From: Flavobacteriales bacterium UBA5869
GTDB lineage: Bacteria; Bacteroidota; Bacteroidia; Flavobacteriales_D; Crocinitomicaceae
Assembly: GCA_002432565.1 (NCBI GenBank)
Contig: DJFP01000191.1
Coordinates: 454-15,447, forward strand
Direction of reading: 5' to 3'
DNA length: 14,994 bases
This document shows, piece by piece, positions 1 through 8,467 of the stretch. The first letter of the stretch is position 1, and every line of letters begins with the position of its first letter. The notes under the pieces were generated by a model, which was not told the origin of the DNA, ran no database searches, and worked only from the letters and a program-made list of their open reading frames with translations. The position numbers and the translations under genes are program-made.

Positions 1-1
1 T

Positions 2-13
2 AAAGGGGGAGGA
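2..13 (+). repeat. Right end of a palindromic GC-rich repeat, cut by the window start
   Basis: The first bases read AAAGGGGGAGGA, the same right arm seen in the copies before thiH (4752-4762) and before thiF (5923-5934). The left arm would lie before base 1. As in the other copies it sits at a gene junction of the thi operon, 39 bases ahead of the thiC start. The preceding gene is not visible; in related operons it is often thiS, but that is only an expectation. Confidence 0.5.
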
Positions 14-37
14 AGTTGAGAATTGAAATCAAGATAA

Positions 38-1899
<1,862 letters not shown>

Positions 1900-1900
<1 letters not shown>

Positions 1901-2535
1901 TGCTGATCGTCCTTTCAGATAGTGATTTTAGATCCGGTGAGACAGAGATTGTCAATCAGCTTTTTCTTGCCGGACTGGATTTGTTCCATTTACGGAAATA
2001 TGGAGCAGGTGAAGAATCATTGTTGGAATGGGTGAACGGCATTGCTCCGGAATATCGTTCAAAACTGGTTTTACACCATCATCATGAATGGGGAAGAAGC
2101 ATGGGGATAAAAAGGTTTCACTATTCCGAAAGGGATCGGCTTACCTGGAAAGAGCAAAATTGGAAGGATGCTGATAAAGCATTTGTATATTCCACTTCGG
2201 TTCACAGTGTGGAAGAATATAACGAGTTGCCGGACCATTTTTCCTATGCTTTTCTGAGTCCTGTTTTTGACAGTATTTCTAAATCAGATTACAAGGCGGT
2301 GACCTTCGATTTAGGAAAACGAACAAAAAAAGAAACCCTGTTAATTGGTTTAGGGGGCATACAGGCAGATAATGTGAAACAGGTTATTGAAATGGGATTT
2401 GACGGAGCGGCACTATTGGGTGCGATTTGGAATTCGGATAATCCCCTGGAGGAAATACAAAATTGTAGGTATGCGATTTCCCGGTTTCCCCCTTCGGAGG
2501 GGGACCAAGGGGGAGGGCGTTTAAGAGTAATTTAA
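1900..2535 (+). CDS. Divergent ThiE/TenI-family protein (first of two ThiE-like genes)
   Basis: This 211-residue protein has the TIM-barrel layout of the thiamin phosphate synthase/TenI family: a short LIVLSD strand, FHLRKYG near 29-35, YSTSVHSVEEY, FLSPVF, then LIGLGGIQADN and a DGAALLGAIW end strand. Its active site is not that of ThiE. The Q-x-R-x-K motif reads HLRKY, the Mg-site Asn-Asp reads His-His (in LVLHHHHEW), and DGVHLG is replaced by IKRFHYSE. VHSVEEY resembles B. subtilis TenI (thiazole tautomerase), but the position of TenI's catalytic histidine (GHVF, from memory) reads SPVF. Its reaction is therefore unclear; a thiazole-phosphate or regulatory role in the pathway is a guess. 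It overlaps the thiC stop by one base. Residues about 196-206 are encoded by an inserted palindromic repeat, giving a Pro/Gly/Arg-rich tail with no expected family role. Confidence 0.85.
2485..2517 (+). repeat. Compact palindromic repeat inside the 3' end of the first ThiE-like gene
   Basis: The sequence has a C-run arm, CCCCCT-TCGG-AGGGGG (a perfect 6-bp stem with a 4-base loop, 2488-2503), followed by CCAAGGGGGAGGG. It has the same outer layout as the copies at 4694-4762 and 5876-5936 but without their middle insert. It is translated in frame as the tail of the upstream protein and lies 35 bases before the thiD start. Confidence 0.75.
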
Positions 2536-2551
2536 GTACTGAAAGAGCAAA

Positions 2552-3310
2552 ATGAAATACAAACGTCCCATAGTTCTGAGCATTGCGGGTTTCGATCCGA
2601 CTGGCGGAGCAGGTGTGCTTGCTGACGTGAAAACATGCGAGCAGCACCGTTGTTTGGGAATGGCCATTTTGACAGCAAATACCAATCAGACAGAGACAGA
2701 GTTTCTGTCGGTTGACTGGTTTGACAAGCAGGTGATTTTTGCACAGCTGCAACCAATTCTGAATACCTATGAAATCTCGGCGGTTAAGATTGGGATTGTA
2801 GAAAATTTGGAAACCTTACTGGAGCTTTTGTCATTGGTGAAAGGAGCTTTTCCTGCTGTTCCTATCGTTTGGGATCCTGTTTTATCAGCATCTGCCGGTT
2901 TCGAACTGCATACAAGCTGGAATGAGGAGACTTTGGACCAGGTGTTGGGAATGATCGACCTGGTTACCCCAAATGTCCATGAAGTGAGAAAGATTACGGG
3001 GATGGAAGATGAAATTGAAGCAGCATTCCAACTGGCAAAATCGACCCGTGTTCTTTTGAAAGGAGGACACAGTACTTCGCGTCCGGGTGTTGACCTGTTG
3101 TTTGAAGGGGGAATTCCACGGGAAATACCTCCCAAAGCTGAAGTATCAAAATACAAGGCAAAACATGGTTCGGGATGCATCCTTTCCGCAGGAATTGCCT
3201 GCAACCTGGCTTTAGGCAGAAACCTCGGGGAGGCTTGCCGGGATGCTAAGGAATATATAGAAAAAAGACTTTCAAGTAACGAATATTTATTAGCGTACCA
3301 TGTTGAGTAA
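2552..3310 (+). CDS. thiD: Hydroxymethylpyrimidine/phosphomethylpyrimidine kinase ThiD
   Basis: ThiD phosphorylates HMP-P to HMP-PP (and usually HMP to HMP-P), giving the pyrimidine substrate of thiamin phosphate synthase. The 252-residue protein shows the ribokinase-like family pattern in order: SIAGFDPTGGAGVLAD at 10-25 (substrate and N-terminal glycine loop), VWDPVLSAS near 107-114, TPNVHEV near 139-145, LLKGGH at 168-173 and KHGSGCILSAGIA at 204-216, with C209 in the anion-hole position. The start ATG at 2552 lies 16 bases after the previous stop and has no clear Shine-Dalgarno. The 3' end overlaps the thiE start by 11 bases, which suggests coupled translation. There is no fused ThiE domain, unlike some ThiDE fusions. 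Confidence 0.96.
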   Translation: MKYKRPIVLSIAGFDPTGGAGVLADVKTCEQHRCLGMAILTANTNQTETEFLSVDWFDKQVIFAQLQPILNTYEISAVKIGIVENLETLLELLSLVKGAFPAVPIVWDPVLSASAGFELHTSWNEETLDQVLGMIDLVTPNVHEVRKITGMEDEIEAAFQLAKSTRVLLKGGHSTSRPGVDLLFEGGIPREIPPKAEVSKYKAKHGSGCILSAGIACNLALGRNLGEACRDAKEYIEKRLSSNEYLLAYHVE

Positions 3311-3929
3311 GATTCAGTACATATCTCACGGAGATACTGTTGAAGAACAAAAAAGGAACATTTTAAATGCCCTGGAAGCAGGGTGCAAAATGATTCAGGT
3401 CCGTTTTAAAAAAGGGTCCGGAAAGGATTTCCTGGAATTAGCTTCACAGACCCGTACTTGGTGTACTTATGCAAATGCATTATTAATCATCAATGACTCT
3501 GTCGAAATCGCTCAAAAAGTAGATGCAGATGGGGTCCATTTAGGATTGACGGATGACTCTATAGCAGAAGCCCGTAAAGCATTAGGTCCTTCTAAAATTA
3601 TCGGAGGAACGGCCAATACATTGGAAGATGTGCTGCAGCGGATCAGGGAACAGTGTGATTATGTAGGATTGGGACCGCTGCGTTTCACTCCAACGAAAGA
3701 AAAGCTGAGTCCGCTTCTGGGTTTTGAAGGATATCAAAGAATTGCGAAAGAACTGGAATCAGCCGGGTTGTCTATTCCGATCTATGCGATCGGAGGAATT
3801 GTACAAAACGATGTTGAACTGTTGAAAAAAACGGGTGTTTATGGAATTGCCGTTTCAGGAATGATAGCAAATGCTGCAGACAAGAAGACATTAGTAAGTG
3901 AAATAAATCAAACATTGAATTATGTTTAA
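3300..3929 (+). CDS. thiE: Thiamin phosphate synthase ThiE (canonical copy)
   Basis: ThiE condenses HMP-PP with thiazole phosphate carboxylate to form thiamin phosphate. The 209-residue protein keeps the catalytic set: IQVRFK (Q-x-R-x-K), [11 protein letters not shown] with the Mg-site Asn-Asp, [26 protein letters not shown] with the pyrophosphate-binding Lys, and IYAIGGI in the phosphate loop. The usual IGxSTHT segment is IGGTANT, a variant I associate with Bacteroidota. It is far more family-like than the first ThiE-type gene of this operon, so it most likely carries the synthase activity. It overlaps thiD by 11 bases and thiG by 8 bases. Confidence 0.96.
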   Translation: MLSKIQYISHGDTVEEQKRNILNALEAGCKMIQVRFKKGSGKDFLELASQTRTWCTYANALLIINDSVEIAQKVDADGVHLGLTDDSIAEARKALGPSKIIGGTANTLEDVLQRIREQCDYVGLGPLRFTPTKEKLSPLLGFEGYQRIAKELESAGLSIPIYAIGGIVQNDVELLKKTGVYGIAVSGMIANAADKKTLVSEINQTLNYV

Positions 3930-4686
3930 AATAGGAGATAAAGAACTCAAATCGCGCCTGTTCCTCGGAACAGGAAAGTTTGGTTCTTCGAAACAAATGG
4001 AAGCAGCCGTTTTGGCTTCCGGTTCGGAACTAGTAACAGTGGCTTTGAAACGGGTAGATTTGGAAACAGAAACAGACGATTTGCTGGCACATTTGAAGCA
4101 CAGCCACATCAATCTTCTACCCAACACTTCCGGAGCGAGAAATGCAAAGGAAGCAGTTTTTGCCGCACAATTGGCACGGGAAGCCATGGAAACAAACTGG
4201 CTGAAACTGGAAATTCACCCGGATCCCAAATACCTGCTTCCCGATCCGATAGAAACACTGAAAGCAACGGAGGAATTGGCAAAGCTGGGTTTTATCATTT
4301 TGCCTTATATCCATGCCGATCCTGTTTTGTGTAAGCGGTTGGAAGATGCCGGAACTGCGGCTGTAATGCCTTTAGGTGCACCGATCGGTACCAATAAAGG
4401 ATTGAAGACCCTTGATTTTTTGGAGATCATCATCGAACAAAGCCGGGTTCCGGTTATTGTTGATGCCGGTATCGGTTCCCCATCTCATGCAGCACACGCC
4501 ATGGAATTGGGAGCAGACGCCGTTTTGGTAAATACGGCAATTGCGGTGGCGAAGAACCCGGAGGAAATGGCTTTAGCATTTAAAATGGCTGTAGAATCCG
4601 GAAGAATGGCTTATGAAGCAGGTTTGGGAGCAATATCCCGTTCCGCAAACGCTTCCAGTCCATTAACAGGATTTTTGAATATGTAA
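3922..4686 (+). CDS. thiG: Thiazole synthase ThiG
   Basis: ThiG forms the thiazole ring from deoxyxylulose 5-phosphate, dehydroglycine made by ThiH, and sulfur carried on ThiS thiocarboxylate. The 254-residue TIM-barrel protein has the Schiff-base lysine K95 in [16 protein letters not shown], with LFLGTGKF at the N-terminus, [13 protein letters not shown] near 66-78, [33 protein letters not shown] and AVLVNTAIA. This is a full-length, typical member. It overlaps thiE by 8 bases. Its stop is followed after only 7 bases by a palindromic repeat that separates it from thiH. Confidence 0.98.
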   Translation: MFKIGDKELKSRLFLGTGKFGSSKQMEAAVLASGSELVTVALKRVDLETETDDLLAHLKHSHINLLPNTSGARNAKEAVFAAQLAREAMETNWLKLEIHPDPKYLLPDPIETLKATEELAKLGFIILPYIHADPVLCKRLEDAGTAAVMPLGAPIGTNKGLKTLDFLEIIIEQSRVPVIVDAGIGSPSHAAHAMELGADAVLVNTAIAVAKNPEEMALAFKMAVESGRMAYEAGLGAISRSANASSPLTGFLNM

Positions 4687-4693
4687 TATTTTG

Positions 4694-4762
4694 TTCCCCT
4701 TTTGGAGGTCGTGACGACTCTGACGAGTGTCAGACTCCGTCAGAGGGGATTAAAGGGGAGGA
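4694..4762 (+). repeat. Palindromic repeat with hairpin insert between thiG and thiH
   Basis: The outer arms are TTCCCCTTTTGGAGG (4694-4708) and AAAGGGGAGGA (4752-4762). The middle holds a perfect TCTGAC-GAGT-GTCAGA hairpin (4719-4734), with an alternative partner GTCAGAG at 4739-4745 for CTCTGAC at 4718-4724, so two competing folds are possible. It fills almost the entire thiG-thiH gap. Confidence 0.8.
4755..4762 (+). promoter_or_regulatory. Shine-Dalgarno site of thiH supplied by the repeat
   Basis: GGGGAGGA, the last bases of the palindromic repeat, lies four bases before the ATG at 4767. This is an unusually strong Shine-Dalgarno match for a genome in which neighbouring genes have weak ones. 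The same bases are one arm of the repeat's outer stem, so folding would hide the site. Confidence 0.6.
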
Positions 4763-4766
4763 TAAA

Positions 4767-5972
4767 ATGGATTTTAAATCACTTTTTCAAAATACAAACT
4801 GGGAAGAAATAAAATCTTCCATCTACAGCAAAACTGCTGTTGATGTAGAGCGCGCATTATCTTCAGGAAAACGCACGTTAGAAGATTTTAAAGCCCTGAT
4901 CTCACCGGCCGCCGAACCTTATTTGGAACGGATGGCAAAGGAAAGTAATGCGCTCACTCAAAAACGTTTTGGAAAGACCATTCAGCTTTATACACCTATG
5001 TATTTAAGTAATGAATGCAACAATATCTGCACCTATTGCGGATTTAGTTTCGATAATAAAATCAGGAGGAAGACTTTGACCGACGAAGAAATCCTGAAGG
5101 AAGTTGCATACCTGAAAGAACGCGGATTTAACCATATTTTGTTGGTTACGGGTGAAGCAAATCATACGGTTCATGTTCCCTATTTTAAGCGTGTTATGGA
5201 CCTTATCCGGAATGAATTTGCGAATATTTCGATTGAAGTGCAGCCTCTCGACGAAGCTGAATATGGCGTTTTGCACGAAGCAGGTGTATATTCCGTATTG
5301 GTCTACCAGGAAACGTATCACCAGGATGTTTACAAAGCTTATCATCCGAAGGGGAAAAAATCCAACTTTGAGTACCGGTTGGATACGCCTGACCGTTGCG
5401 GAAAAGCCGGAATCCACAAAATCGGTTTGGGAATCCTGTTAGGGTTGGAAGACTGGCGTACAGACTCATTTTTTTGTGCACTTCATTTGGATTATTTACA
5501 GAAAACGTACTGGCAAACCAAATACTCGATCTCTTTTCCGAGAATGCGCCCTGCTGAAGGTATTATCGAACCCAATGTGATCGTCGGTGACCGGGAATTG
5601 GTGCAGTTGATCTGTGCATACCGCCTGTTTAACGAAGATGTGGAATTATCTGTTTCTACCAGAGAATCCGAACATTTTAGAAATCATGTAATTCCATTGG
5701 GAGTAACAACGATGAGCGCCGGTTCGAAAACAAATCCCGGAGGATATGTGGTAGAGCCTGAATCTTTGGAGCAGTTTGAGATTTCAGATGAACGTCCGGT
5801 AGAGGAAATTGCCCGATTGATCAGAGATAGCGGTTATGAAGCAGTCTGGAAAGACTGGGATCGAAGTTTTACTCATTCCCCCTTTGGAGAGCCTGTCCCG
5901 ACAGGAACTCGTCGGGAGGGAGAAAGGGGGAGGATAAATGATCTAACCATTGAAAAAGGAAATCATGTTTAG
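4767..5972 (+). CDS. thiH: 2-iminoacetate (dehydroglycine) synthase ThiH
   Basis: ThiH is a radical SAM enzyme that cleaves tyrosine to dehydroglycine and p-cresol, feeding ThiG. The CxxxCxxC cluster motif is C84, C88, C91 in NECNNICTYCGFS. Other family marks are ILLVTGEANH, VYQETYH, GLGILLGLEDWRTD, SFPRMRPAEG and TMSAGSKTNPGGY. The organism therefore uses the tyrosine route rather than glycine oxidase ThiO. At 401 residues it is longer than the usual roughly 370-380. The native domain appears to end near WKDWDRSF, and residues about 371-390 are translated from a palindromic repeat. ATG 4767 is chosen because GGGGAGGA precedes it closely. Confidence 0.97.
   Translation: MDFKSLFQNTNWEEIKSSIYSKTAVDVERALSSGKRTLEDFKALISPAAEPYLERMAKESNALTQKRFGKTIQLYTPMYLSNECNNICTYCGFSFDNKIRRKTLTDEEILKEVAYLKERGFNHILLVTGEANHTVHVPYFKRVMDLIRNEFANISIEVQPLDEAEYGVLHEAGVYSVLVYQETYHQDVYKAYHPKGKKSNFEYRLDTPDRCGKAGIHKIGLGILLGLEDWRTDSFFCALHLDYLQKTYWQTKYSISFPRMRPAEGIIEPNVIVGDRELVQLICAYRLFNEDVELSVSTRESEHFRNHVIPLGVTTMSAGSKTNPGGYVVEPESLEQFEISDERPVEEIARLIRDSGYEAVWKDWDRSFTHSPFGEPVPTGTRREGERGRINDLTIEKGNHV
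5876..5936 (+). repeat. Palindromic repeat at the 3' end of thiH, before thiF
   Basis: Perfect outer arms CCCCCTTT (5878-5885) and AAAGGGGG (5923-5930) enclose an inner pair TCCCGAC (5896-5902) / GTCGGGA (5911-5917) and an overlapping CCTGT-CCCG-ACAGG hairpin (5892-5905). It is translated in frame as about 20 residues of the ThiH tail. Its right end GGGGGAGGATAA is nearly identical to the copy before thiH. Confidence 0.82.
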
Positions 5973-6675
5973 TCCCAACGAAGCAAAACGCTATGCGAAA
6001 CAAACCATCCTGGATGAGGTGGGATTGTTGGGGCAGGCCAAACTCAAAAATGCAAGGGTTGTAGTAATTGGTGCCGGAGGTTTGGGCTGTCCGCTCATCC
6101 AGTATTTATCAGCTTGCGGAGTAGGGACTATCGGGATTGTGGATTTCGATGTCATTGAGCATTCGAACCTGCACCGCCAGATTTTGTATGGTCCGGAAGA
6201 TGTGGGTAAAAAGAAAGCGGAAGTGGCAAGAGAGCGGGCTTTGGCGCAAAATCCGGATACCCAAATCGAATTGTTCGACTGCGCATTAACGGACGAAAAT
6301 GCGGCGTTTATTTTGGGACAATTTGATCTGGTAATCGACGGCTGTGATAATTTCCTGACCCGCTATACGGTAAATGATGCGTGCGTTGAATTGGGCTTAC
6401 CATTGGTGTATGGAAGTATTTTAGGTTTCCAGGGGCAGCTGGCGGTGTTTAATCACCAGGGGAGCAAAAACCTCAGAGACTTGTTTCCTGAACCCCCGAA
6501 TGCGGAAGACGTTCCGAATTGTTCGGATAACGGCGTTTTGGGAGTTGTTCCCGGAATTATTGGAACACTGATGGCGAATGAGGCTTTAAAATGTATTTTG
6601 GAACTTGAAGTGAACCTCAATACTTATCATGTTTTCGATATGCTGAGCCTGGAAATGACAAAACTTAGGTTTTAA
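5965..6675 (+). CDS. thiF: ThiF/HesA/MoeB-family ThiS adenylyltransferase, zinc-cysteine-less
   Basis: ThiF activates the C-terminal glycine of ThiS with ATP so that ThiS can carry sulfur for ThiG. The Rossmann loop GAGGLG is at 36-41, with SNLHRQI around R71, K84 after GPEDVGKK, D128 in DGCDNFLTRY and the conserved cysteine C186 in VPNCSDNG. Two things are unusual. The first zinc pair (CYRC before LFPEP in E. coli ThiF) reads NLRD, and the protein ends at residue 236 without the second CxxC or a rhodanese domain, so it probably binds no zinc. I choose ATG 5965 (8-base overlap with thiH, AAAAGGA upstream) over the in-frame TTG at 5950. Family identity is firm; ThiF rather than MoeB rests on the operon. 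No ThiS gene is in the window. Confidence 0.93.
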   Translation: MFSPNEAKRYAKQTILDEVGLLGQAKLKNARVVVIGAGGLGCPLIQYLSACGVGTIGIVDFDVIEHSNLHRQILYGPEDVGKKKAEVARERALAQNPDTQIELFDCALTDENAAFILGQFDLVIDGCDNFLTRYTVNDACVELGLPLVYGSILGFQGQLAVFNHQGSKNLRDLFPEPPNAEDVPNCSDNGVLGVVPGIIGTLMANEALKCILELEVNLNTYHVFDMLSLEMTKLRF

Positions 6676-6745
6676 CCACATAAAAAAATAGGAACATACA
6701 AAAACTATGTGGCCTATATACCTATGTAGTTTGGTCTACGTGAAA
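6676..6745. repeat. Inverted repeat between convergent genes, possible bidirectional terminator
   Basis: CCACATA (6676-6682) pairs exactly with TATGTGG (6706-6712) across a 23-base A-rich loop, and CTATGT recurs at 6705 and 6722. The element begins directly after the thiF stop and lies between thiF and the convergent minus-strand gene. It could end both transcripts, but the stem is short and lacks a clean T-run. It resembles the AACCACATA-type intergenic elements I associate with Bacteroidota. Confidence 0.45.
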
Positions 6746-7300
6746 TTAATCCACTTCTCCAATCGTTTCATTATCATTTGCCTGGCTTTCCAGACGCAGC
6801 CAATATTTGGTTTCAGAACTTCTGCCTCTTACTTCTAGTGCATCCGGGATGTTTTGTTCAAAGAAATAAGTAATCTCATTGCCTGGCAGAAACACTTCAA
6901 ACGAGGAGTGCGGGGATACCTCATGATCACCGTCAGAATGAACACTGTTTGCATGGTCTGTATAAATGATTTCCTCCAGTACCAGCTTGAATTCGGACTT
7001 ATTGATAATAGTTACCCGATCAAAGCGGCCAGGCGAGATCGTAATTGTTTTTCCATTACCCATTTCCTGCTTGGTACGTCCCATCAGGTAGTATTCTTCA
7101 TACATCAGATCTCTTTCTACCATATAAACTTTGGAACAGGAAAACTGCATTGCACTGAAGCCAATAACCCCGGCAATAATGCTGATTACCGTTTTTTTCT
7201 TCTGCTCCAAACGCTGTTTGATCAGGTAAAAACAACTAGCGAATAGTGCAATTCCTACAGCACCTTTGAAAATTAAAAAAGTAGTAGGTGAAATAAGCAT
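6746..7300 (-). CDS. Hypothetical membrane protein with two N-terminal helices
   Basis: I do not recognise a family. The 184-residue protein starts with two hydrophobic stretches, about residues 7-27 (FLIFKGAVGIALFASCFYLI) and 36-54 (TVISIIAGVIGFSAMQF), separated by a basic loop (KQRLEQKKK). The remainder is soluble, beta-rich and acidic, with no clear catalytic motif, ending in TIGEVD. The start at 7300 is preferred over an in-frame ATG at 7372 because it lies two bases after the stop of the upstream DUF1456 gene, while the longer form would overlap that gene by 70 bases. The two are probably cotranscribed. The topology suggests a domain held at the inner membrane, with its side not certain. 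Confidence 0.7.
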   Translation of the reverse strand: MLISPTTFLIFKGAVGIALFASCFYLIKQRLEQKKKTVISIIAGVIGFSAMQFSCSKVYMVERDLMYEEYYLMGRTKQEMGNGKTITISPGRFDRVTIINKSEFKLVLEEIIYTDHANSVHSDGDHEVSPHSSFEVFLPGNEITYFFEQNIPDALEVRGRSSETKYWLRLESQANDNETIGEVD

Positions 7301-7302
7301 GA

Positions 7303-7770
7303 TTATTTTCTGTTTGAATGGTTTTCTAATTGCAGTCCGCGGAGGAAATTTCGCAGGAACTGGTCGCCGCAAACGCGATAGTGCGGGTGTTTCGGATCCC
7401 TGAAAAATGCATTCAGTTCGGGTTTCCCGATGCGTATGTCCGCTCTTTTAAGTGTTTCAACAATATCATCGTCTTTGAAATTCAATGCAATGCGTAATTT
7501 ACGAAAAATGATGTTGTTGGTCAGTTTTTCTTCTGCTTCCGGGATTTTACCGTCTTTCAAACCTCTTTTATCCACGATGAACCCATTGAGAAGTGCGGCC
7601 AAAGCCTGGTCGGGCATTGCCTTGAACCCCTCGTATTGTTCCTGCTTCATCCAGGCAAAAATATCCAGCGGAGAAACAATAAATTCCACCGACTTGAAGA
7701 GATTCCCGATTTTCTCTTCGTCCCATTCGTAAATTTTGCGCAGTTTGTAAAAGATGTAATTGTTGTCCAT
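7303..7770 (-). CDS. DUF1456 family protein (YehS-like)
   Basis: The 155-residue protein is two copies of the DUF1456 unit. The first (about 3-70) has the pattern NNYIFYKLRKIYEWDEEKI with AALLNGFIVDKRG. The second (about 84-148) begins NNIIFRKLRIALNFKDDDI and ends in DQFLRNFLRGLQ. This matches E. coli YehS closely in arrangement and length. The family's biochemical role is not established; it is a cytosolic, helix-rich protein. The ATG at 7770 lies 5 bases after a TAnnTTTG element, so its mRNA may be nearly leaderless. It is followed after 2 bases by the membrane protein gene and is divergent from the exported hydrolase gene at 7835. Confidence 0.9.
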   Translation of the reverse strand: MDNNYIFYKLRKIYEWDEEKIGNLFKSVEFIVSPLDIFAWMKQEQYEGFKAMPDQALAALLNGFIVDKRGLKDGKIPEAEEKLTNNIIFRKLRIALNFKDDDIVETLKRADIRIGKPELNAFFRDPKHPHYRVCGDQFLRNFLRGLQLENHSNRK

Positions 7771-7775
7771 AAGAA

Positions 7776-7783
7776 CAAAGTTA
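7776..7783 (-). promoter_or_regulatory. Putative Bacteroidota -7 element for the DUF1456 gene
   Basis: On the minus strand the sequence reads TAACTTTG, an exact match to the TAnnTTTG -7 consensus of Bacteroidota primary sigma factor promoters. It ends five bases before the start codon, implying a very short or absent leader. I see no convincing -33 TTG at the usual distance, so support is moderate. Confidence 0.4.
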
Positions 7784-7834
7784 TTAAATTTAATGGAGCA
7801 TTTAGCTCTTCAATTTTGAAACCGGAATCCGCCA

Positions 7835-8383
7835 ATGAACCATTTTCTTGTCTTCATAATTAGTGTTTTGTCTTTCCTTGGAAGTTCGCAGCCTGGGAAA
7901 GATTCAATTGTCAAAATTCCAGCACTGAATCAACAGGTTTTGGATACTTCAATTATTTACGGCAGAATCATTTCGCCGACTTATGAAAGTGCTGTTTGCA
8001 CAGAATTTGTGATTGGAGTTTTAGGACATTTTATGGAATTGACCACAGAAGACACCATCAATATACGTATCGACCAGCCGCGGGAAAGCATCAAAGAGAT
8101 TTACAAGCAAATCGAAAGTGGATCGTCCTATCCGACAGGCGTTGTTCATGCATTGGTTTCAAAAGGAAAAGGAATGGAAATTTTTGATCGGAATGAAGTG
8201 CTTCCCGGCGATTTTGTGCAATTCTGGTACCCTAATTCCTGGGGACATTGCGGGATTGTTGCCCGGATTGATGTGGAGAACAAAGTACTGTGGCTGCATT
8301 CATCTTATCCAAGTACGCAAGGCTATGGAGTTCAACCCTTTCATATGCCGGATTATTGTCATTTTGTGCGCCTGAAGGAATAA
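7835..8383 (+). CDS. Exported NlpC/P60- or CHAP-like cysteine hydrolase (putative)
   Basis: The first 18 or so residues (MNHFLVFIISVLSFLGSS) look like a signal peptide, so the 182-residue protein is probably secreted or periplasmic. The body fits a papain-like NlpC/P60 or CHAP layout: a cysteine at the start of a helix, C55 in ESAVCTEFVIGVL, then LPGDFVQFW, H138 in WGHCGIV, and a third polar residue such as H155 in VLWLHSS. Such enzymes typically cut peptidoglycan stem peptides or act as amidases. The match is a pattern of motifs, not a close homology, so the exact family is open. It is divergent from the DUF1456 gene and upstream of the lysozyme-like gene, with 84 bases between. Confidence 0.65.
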   Translation: MNHFLVFIISVLSFLGSSQPGKDSIVKIPALNQQVLDTSIIYGRIISPTYESAVCTEFVIGVLGHFMELTTEDTINIRIDQPRESIKEIYKQIESGSSYPTGVVHALVSKGKGMEIFDRNEVLPGDFVQFWYPNSWGHCGIVARIDVENKVLWLHSSYPSTQGYGVQPFHMPDYCHFVRLKE

Positions 8384-8440
8384 ATCAGCTAACTAATTGA
8401 TTTTATTCACTCATTCCGATGAAGTTAGTTGAATCCGTAG

Positions 8441-8448
8441 TACTTTTG
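8441..8448 (+). promoter_or_regulatory. Putative -7 element for the lysozyme-like gene
   Basis: TACTTTTG matches TAnnTTTG exactly and ends 19 bases before the GTG start, the usual distance for a Bacteroidota promoter with a short leader. A -33 TTG at normal spacing is not evident. It would start a transcript covering the genes at 8468 and 9573. Confidence 0.45.
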
Positions 8449-8467
8449 TGCCAAATTTTGTCTTCAA

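Noticed and set aside
1..3. TAA at the first bases as the stop of thiS
   Set aside because: The position would fit, but no coding sequence before it is visible, so it was not annotated.
4694..4762. Rho-independent terminator ending the operon after thiG
   Set aside because: The hairpin has no T-run and is followed immediately by an RBS and thiH; it matches the repeat family at the other junctions.
5950..5964. TTG at 5950 as the thiF start
   Set aside because: The ATG at 5965 gives the standard ThiF N-terminus (xxxRYAKQTILDEVG) and has a purine-rich AAAAGGA ahead of it.
7301..7372. Longer start of the minus-strand membrane protein at 7372
   Set aside because: It would overlap the DUF1456 gene by 70 bases and add a basic 24-residue stretch; the ATG at 7300 lies two bases after the preceding stop.
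8388..8428. CTAACT/AGTTAG inverted repeat as a terminator or operator
   Set aside because: A six-base stem with a loop near 30 bases in AT-rich DNA is easily a chance match.
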